The position numbers and the translations under genes were made by a program. Positions 5,382-8,591 of a DNA stretch of 8,591 bases are shown here, piece by piece; the first letter of the stretch is position 1; each line of letters starts with the position of its first letter. Below the pieces are notes generated by a model that was given only the letters and a program-made list of their open reading frames with translations, did not search any database and was not told the DNA's origin. This stretch comes from Atopobiaceae bacterium UBA7016 (GTDB taxonomy: Bacteria > Actinomycetota > Coriobacteriia > Coriobacteriales > Atopobiaceae): positions 1,666-10,256 of the forward strand of contig DJXA01000040.1 in NCBI GenBank assembly GCA_002449555.1, in the 5' to 3' direction.

Positions 5382-6818
5382 CTAGAGGTCAAGCTCCATC
5401 AGGCGCGCGATGGACACGATGTAGATCTTCAGCGCGCGCTTGAGGCACTCCTCGCTCACGCCCTCGTCGGGGCCGTGCTCAATGCCTACCCACTCGGGAT
5501 CTTTCACGCTGGGGTCGTGCGGACCAAAGGCGCACGCGCGCGGGAAGTGACGGGCGTAGGTGCCGCCGCCGATGACAAAGGGCTCCGCCGCCGGGTCAGC
5601 GTACTCGCGATACGTGTCAAGCAGCGCCTGGATTGCCGGCAGGGACGGATCCATGTAGAACGGCGGGTTGGACATGCCCGCCTCGAAGGTGCAGCCGTGC
5701 TCCTCCGCGAGCTTTTCGAAGGCACCGATAACGTCCTCGATGGCGATGGACGTGGGATAGCGCACGTCCATAGTGATGGTCATGGTGCCGTCATCCAGGG
5801 TACGGACGACGCCGGCGTTCATGGTGAGGGCGCCAAACACCTCGTCCGCAGAGGCGATGCCCAGAGGCTCGCCGTCGCTCGTGTTGGCAATGATGTCAAC
5901 CATGCGCAGGAAGGCGTCGAGTCCCTCGTCCCCCGCCGTCACGCCAAGGTCGAGCAGCATGGTCGACAGCTGGCCGATGGCGTTGACCGTACCCTGCGGG
6001 AAGGCGGCGTGGCCGCCGATGCCGTGGGAGACCACCTGCGTGAGGCCCTCGGTGCTGGCCTCAAGCTCGAAGCTGTCCGCACATTCAGACGTCGGCATGC
6101 CCTCGGTCTTGACCTTGGCGGTGGCGAGGCCGGGAATGGCGTTGGCCACGGTGCCGCCATCAAGCTCAACGAGCGCAGAGCCCTCGTGCACCACGGGAGC
6201 CTTGGTGGTGAACAGACCGTGGAAGATGCCCTTCTCGCCACAGATCAGCGGGAAGTCCGCGTCGGGCGTGAACAGGAAGTCGGGCGCCTCATAGTTCTCG
6301 AGGTACCACTCGACGTCGGCCATGCTGGTCTCTTCGTTGTTGCCTACGATGCAGCGCAGCGTGTAGGGCAGCTGCTCGCCCGTGCGATGGACCTGGTCCG
6401 CGAAGTACTTGGCAGCATAGACGGACAGCACGAACGGGCCCTTGTCGTCCAGCACGCCGCGACCAAGCAGGTATCCCTCGCGACGCGTCACGTCCAGAGC
6501 CGGCACCGTCCAACCGATGCCCACGGGCACGATGTCGGTATGCGCGATGGTGGCAATCTGCTTCTCCGAGCGACCAGGGAGGTCGGCGTAGCCAATGTAG
6601 CCATCGCAGTTGTGCGGCTCAAGGCCGGCGCGCTCCGTAAGCTCAAGGCCCTTCACCAGCGCCTGATACGCACCCGGACCCCACGGCTTGCCCGGCTCGG
6701 CATGCTCAAGATCCTCGACGGAATCGATGCGCACCAAGGACCTGATATCCTCCACGACGTCTTCCCAGACCTCGTCGACGTATGCTTCGACGTCCTGCTT
6801 CAGCTGCTCGTCAATCAA
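5382..6818 (-). CDS. M20 family metallo-dipeptidase (PepV/Sapep-like)
   Basis: 478 residues from a TTG start with GAGAGGAG 7 nt upstream. This matches the roughly 470-residue length of PepV/Sapep dipeptidases, which cleave dipeptides with a two-zinc centre in the cytoplasm. Metal and catalytic residues are all visible: His93-Thr-Asp95 (IAHTDIVPVG), bridging Asp124 in GVLDDKGPF, Glu162-Glu163 in GNNEETS (catalytic base and ligand), Asp186 in TPDADFP, and His448 in GIEHGPDEGVSEE near the C-terminus. The lid domain between about 200 and 400 carries HGIGGHAAFPQGTVNA, the usual His-containing segment of this family. The wide in-frame region upstream would add 40 residues with no family similarity and is rejected as coding. 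It stands alone, convergent with the HAD gene. Substrate specificity (for example beta-Ala or D-residue dipeptides) is not determined. Confidence 0.93.
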   Translation of the reverse strand: MIDEQLKQDVEAYVDEVWEDVVEDIRSLVRIDSVEDLEHAEPGKPWGPGAYQALVKGLELTERAGLEPHNCDGYIGYADLPGRSEKQIATIAHTDIVPVGIGWTVPALDVTRREGYLLGRGVLDDKGPFVLSVYAAKYFADQVHRTGEQLPYTLRCIVGNNEETSMADVEWYLENYEAPDFLFTPDADFPLICGEKGIFHGLFTTKAPVVHEGSALVELDGGTVANAIPGLATAKVKTEGMPTSECADSFELEASTEGLTQVVSHGIGGHAAFPQGTVNAIGQLSTMLLDLGVTAGDEGLDAFLRMVDIIANTSDGEPLGIASADEVFGALTMNAGVVRTLDDGTMTITMDVRYPTSIAIEDVIGAFEKLAEEHGCTFEAGMSNPPFYMDPSLPAIQALLDTYREYADPAAEPFVIGGGTYARHFPRACAFGPHDPSVKDPEWVGIEHGPDEGVSEECLKRALKIYIVSIARLMELDL

Positions 6819-6825
6819 GGGGACG

Positions 6826-6833
6826 CTCCTCTC
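6826..6833 (-). promoter_or_regulatory. Ribosome binding site selecting a TTG start for the M20 peptidase
   Basis: GAGAGGAG on the minus strand, 7 nt before the TTG at 6818. No in-frame ATG or GTG is better placed: the nearby ATG at about 6872 (CCATGGGG context) is out of frame. Confidence 0.7.
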
Positions 6834-6869
6834 TGCGGCAAAACCGCATTGTTCACGTGTGCCTTCCCC

Positions 6870-6897
6870 ATGGTATCCCTTTGTCCCTCGCTGCCAA
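6870..6897 (-). promoter_or_regulatory. Possible promoter of the M20 peptidase
   Basis: TTGGCA (6897-6892), 16-bp spacer, TACCAT (6875-6870) on the minus strand: 5/6 and 4/6 matches, about 50 nt before the TTG start and downstream of the csp terminator. An AT-rich TTTTTATATCG just upstream (6912-6902) is an alternative -10 without a good -35. Confidence 0.35.
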
Positions 6898-6924
6898 AGG
6901 ACGATATAAAAAGCCGACGTACGC

Positions 6925-6954
6925 AAAAGGAGGGCCACCCTGCGGTGGCCCTCC
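6925..6954 (-). terminator. Intrinsic terminator of the cold-shock gene
   Basis: On the minus strand, GGAGGGCCACC, loop GCAG, GGTGGCCCTCC form a perfect 11-bp GC-rich stem followed directly by TTTT. It starts 32 nt after the csp stop codon. No T tract follows on the plus strand, so it acts in one direction and isolates csp from the peptidase gene behind it. Confidence 0.9.
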
Positions 6955-6986
6955 CCTCTGGTCTGCCTAGTTATGCTCTGGCTTGA

Positions 6987-7190
6987 CTAGATCTTGCGGA
7001 CGGCGGAAGCCTGCAGCTTGCCGTTCTGGCCGGTCGTGATCTCAAACTCAACGGCCTGGCCCTCGTCCAGGGTCTTGAAGCCGTCCATCTGAATCTCGCT
7101 GTAGTGGACGAACAGATCGTCGCCATCCTCGCGAGAGATGAAGCCGTAGCCCTTGTCGGGGTTGAACCACTTAACAGTACCCTGTGCCAT
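6987..7190 (-). CDS. Cold-shock protein, CspA family
   Basis: 67 residues, the standard size of a single cold-shock domain: a five-stranded OB-fold that binds single-stranded RNA and DNA and melts RNA structure. It begins MAQGTVKWFNPDKGYGFI. RNP1 is KGYGFI (13-18) and RNP2 is DLFVHY (25-30), with the aromatic surface residues Trp8, Phe9, Tyr15, Phe17, Phe27, His29 and Tyr30 present. The start follows AAAGG with a 6-nt gap; the in-frame extension upstream to 7331 lies in the structured leader and is not coding. The gene is monocistronic, with its own terminator at 6925-6954 and a hairpin-rich leader that may control expression with temperature. Whether it is cold-induced or constitutive cannot be told from the protein. 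Confidence 0.97.
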   Translation of the reverse strand: MAQGTVKWFNPDKGYGFISREDGDDLFVHYSEIQMDGFKTLDEGQAVEFEITTGQNGKLQASAVRKI

Positions 7191-7210
7191 GACGTGCCTT
7201 TCTTCTTTGC

Positions 7211-7279
7211 CCCAGTCCTTTCTGGGACACAACGCTGCGCTTATGCGCGATACCATGCGGAAAAACCGCAAGAGGTATC
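7211..7279 (-). promoter_or_regulatory. Structured 5' leader of the cold-shock gene
   Basis: Three hairpins lie within about 90 nt upstream of the csp start. 7249-7279: GATACC pairs with GGTATC around an inner 5-bp TGCGG/CCGCA stem with a 5-A loop (5 U in the RNA). 7237-7248: GCGC-TTAT-GCGC. 7211-7226: CCCAG/CTGGG with a 6-nt loop, ending 20 nt before the ATG. Csp mRNAs of other bacteria are known to have long structured leaders that act as thermosensors; function here is inferred. The promoter must lie beyond 7279, but I find no convincing -35/-10 pair there; the rest of the 7280-7373 gap shows nothing I can support. Confidence 0.5.
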
Positions 7280-7373
7280 TTACCCTAACGTCAAGGACAT
7301 ATTCACCACAATTCGGTTGAGCGCAAAACAACGTATGAACACAACCTATAACGGGCTAAACGGCAGGTATTTG

Positions 7374-8591
7374 CTACTGTTCCCAAGCATATTCGATGGT
7401 CAGCAGGCGCTCTTGGGCAAGCGGCGTCTTGCGCACCGTCAACAGTTCCGTAGCCTCAGGAGCCGTGGTGACCTGGTAGGTGAACACCACGCTCTCCCCC
7501 ACGTCGGCGTTGAGCACGCCCGTATAGGCATCGTAGCCGTAGAGGGTGTACTTGCTAATCCAGCCGTAGCCGTCGTGCGTGAAGTTGGTGATGGAGCCGC
7601 CAGCGGGCGCCATGATCAGGGGAACGAGCACCATGTCCGAGTCGGTGCGCTTGTCCGGCGCGTTATAGCCCCATACATAGCGCGGGGAGTACTCCAGTTC
7701 CTCGGCCCATGCCGAGTTACTGATGGTGGTGACCACGTCGTAGGTCTTGCTGCCGTCCTCGTTCTCAACCGGCTCCGATACCTGGGTGTCCATCTTGGTA
7801 TACCAGCCAATCTTGGCCCAGGTGTTGTCGCTCAGGTACACCCCAAGCTCAGGCTTGGTGGGATCGTCGGGAATCTTTCCCGAGAAACCCTGGTCCATGA
7901 AGATCTGCTGTAGGTCGGGGTTCTCCAGCCACACCTGCAGGCGATGGTCTGCGGCGGACTGCGTGAGCATGGCATACAGGTCGGTGAAGCTCACCTTGCC
8001 CAGGCTATGCATGAGCTTGTCAAACGAAAGCGAGGCGACCTCGGCAAAGAACTGGTCCTGCTCCTTGCCTTCGGTACCAATGCGCCAGTAGGCGTCACTC
8101 ATGAGCTCCCACGCGGCGTTGGTGCCGTCAACCAGCGTGCCGTCAGAGGCCGTGACGCCACCCGTAAGGGCAAGCACCCGCTGCAGGAAGACCGGGTCGA
8201 TGGCGATGACGCCGTCGATGTGCACGTTGCGGTGATACTCGTAGCCTTCGGCCATATACTTACCAACCTGCGTGAAATCCGGCAGGAAGGGAATGGACCC
8301 CATGTTGCCGTCAACGCCGGGGAAGGCCGTCTCCTCGTCCTCGCGGAAGGTGAGGAAGTCGTCAGCCTTCTGCTGAAGGGTGACCGTCTTGCCCATGGCA
8401 ATCTTGCCGTCTTTCACCGTGACGAGGGTCCACGACCCTGGGAAGCCACCAGCGGAGCGCAGCTCGGCGTTGGTAAAGGCGACCACGAGGTAGTTGCGTG
8501 TGGTACCGCCACCACCCAAGAGGGTGTTGAAGTGCGGCAAGAGCGACTGCGCCAGCTCAATCATGCTCGTTGCCGAGCCAATGCCATCCTG
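7374..8591 (-). CDS. DUF4012 domain protein, C-terminal part (partial)
   Basis: 405 residues are visible, running open to the right edge, so the N-terminus is missing. The segment near the edge, RNYLVVAFTNAELRSAGGFPGS followed by WTLVTVKDGKIAMG, is the characteristic core of DUF4012, whose function is not established. In Actinomycetota and other Gram-positives these proteins usually carry an N-terminal membrane anchor and are often near cell-envelope polysaccharide genes. The visible part includes HIDGVIAIDPVFLQRVLALTGGV, also typical of the family, then a long C-terminal region predicted to be extracellular beta-rich (for example SPRYVWGYNAP and YTLYGYDAYTGVL). The gene ends at TAG 7374-7376 with no hairpin terminator visible before csp. 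A role at the cell surface is inference. Confidence 0.82.
   Translation of the reverse strand, partial: QDGIGSATSMIELAQSLLPHFNTLLGGGGTTRNYLVVAFTNAELRSAGGFPGSWTLVTVKDGKIAMGKTVTLQQKADDFLTFREDEETAFPGVDGNMGSIPFLPDFTQVGKYMAEGYEYHRNVHIDGVIAIDPVFLQRVLALTGGVTASDGTLVDGTNAAWELMSDAYWRIGTEGKEQDQFFAEVASLSFDKLMHSLGKVSFTDLYAMLTQSAADHRLQVWLENPDLQQIFMDQGFSGKIPDDPTKPELGVYLSDNTWAKIGWYTKMDTQVSEPVENEDGSKTYDVVTTISNSAWAEELEYSPRYVWGYNAPDKRTDSDMVLVPLIMAPAGGSITNFTHDGYGWISKYTLYGYDAYTGVLNADVGESVVFTYQVTTAPEATELLTVRKTPLAQERLLTIEYAWEQ

Noticed and set aside
5475..6986. 503-residue open frame on the plus strand across the M20 peptidase
   Set aside because: Antisense shadow: the minus-strand frame has all M20 catalytic residues, and this frame also runs through the csp terminator.
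7191..7331. N-terminal extension of the cold-shock protein to 114 residues
   Set aside because: The family is about 67 residues, starting at the conserved KWFN region; the extension lies in the hairpin-rich leader and lacks similarity.
7280..7340. csp promoter candidates (TTGACG, TAAGAT, TTGCGC with ATATGT)
   Set aside because: No pair has both acceptable hexamers and 16-18 bp spacing; reporting one would be a guess.

Overview
The window is a high-GC bacterial chromosome segment with short intergenic gaps, clear AGGAG-type ribosome binding sites and some GTG/TTG starts. The gene set is a cadmium/zinc-type ArsR operon, an SPFH membrane protein with a ribbon-helix-helix partner, a dipeptidase-type M20 peptidase, one cold-shock protein and a DUF4012 protein. 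This looks to me like a Coriobacteriia member (Olsenella/Atopobium/Collinsella type, phylum Actinomycetota). That assignment is from recall of gene style, not from any search. I see no tRNA, rRNA, CRISPR array, transposase or phage gene.

Layout, left to right. (1) 1-545, minus strand: a metal-resistance operon. An ArsR/SmtB repressor with a complete alpha-5 zinc-site signature is followed 2 nt later by a protein that starts with a His/Cys-rich, probably metal-binding tail and is cut by the left edge. Its promoter has a 12-2-12 operator lying in the -35/-10 spacer. (2) 593-720: a non-coding block dominated by a 53-bp, one-mismatch inverted repeat that abuts the stop codon of the next gene, plus a small hairpin at its foot. 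(3) 721-2048, minus strand: a two-gene operon, SPFH-domain membrane protein then a 60-residue ribbon-helix-helix protein, with a consensus-like promoter and a palindrome over its -10. (4) 2097-5335, plus strand: a divergent operon of a large membrane-anchored TPR protein of unknown function and a HAD-family phosphatase/mutase. (5) 5382-6897, minus strand: an M20 family metallo-dipeptidase. (6) 6925-7279, minus strand: a cold-shock protein with a strong intrinsic terminator and a structured 5' leader. (7) 7374-8591, minus strand: the C-terminal part of a DUF4012 protein, cut by the right edge.

How they fit together. Region 1 is a self-contained metal sensor/effector unit. The SPFH/RHH operon and the TPR/HAD operon share one 200-bp divergent control region, so they may be co-regulated, perhaps by the RHH protein. 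The remaining genes look like independent housekeeping or envelope genes. The least explained items are the 53-bp inverted repeat, the SPFH-RHH pairing beside the membrane TPR protein, and the csp leader structure.
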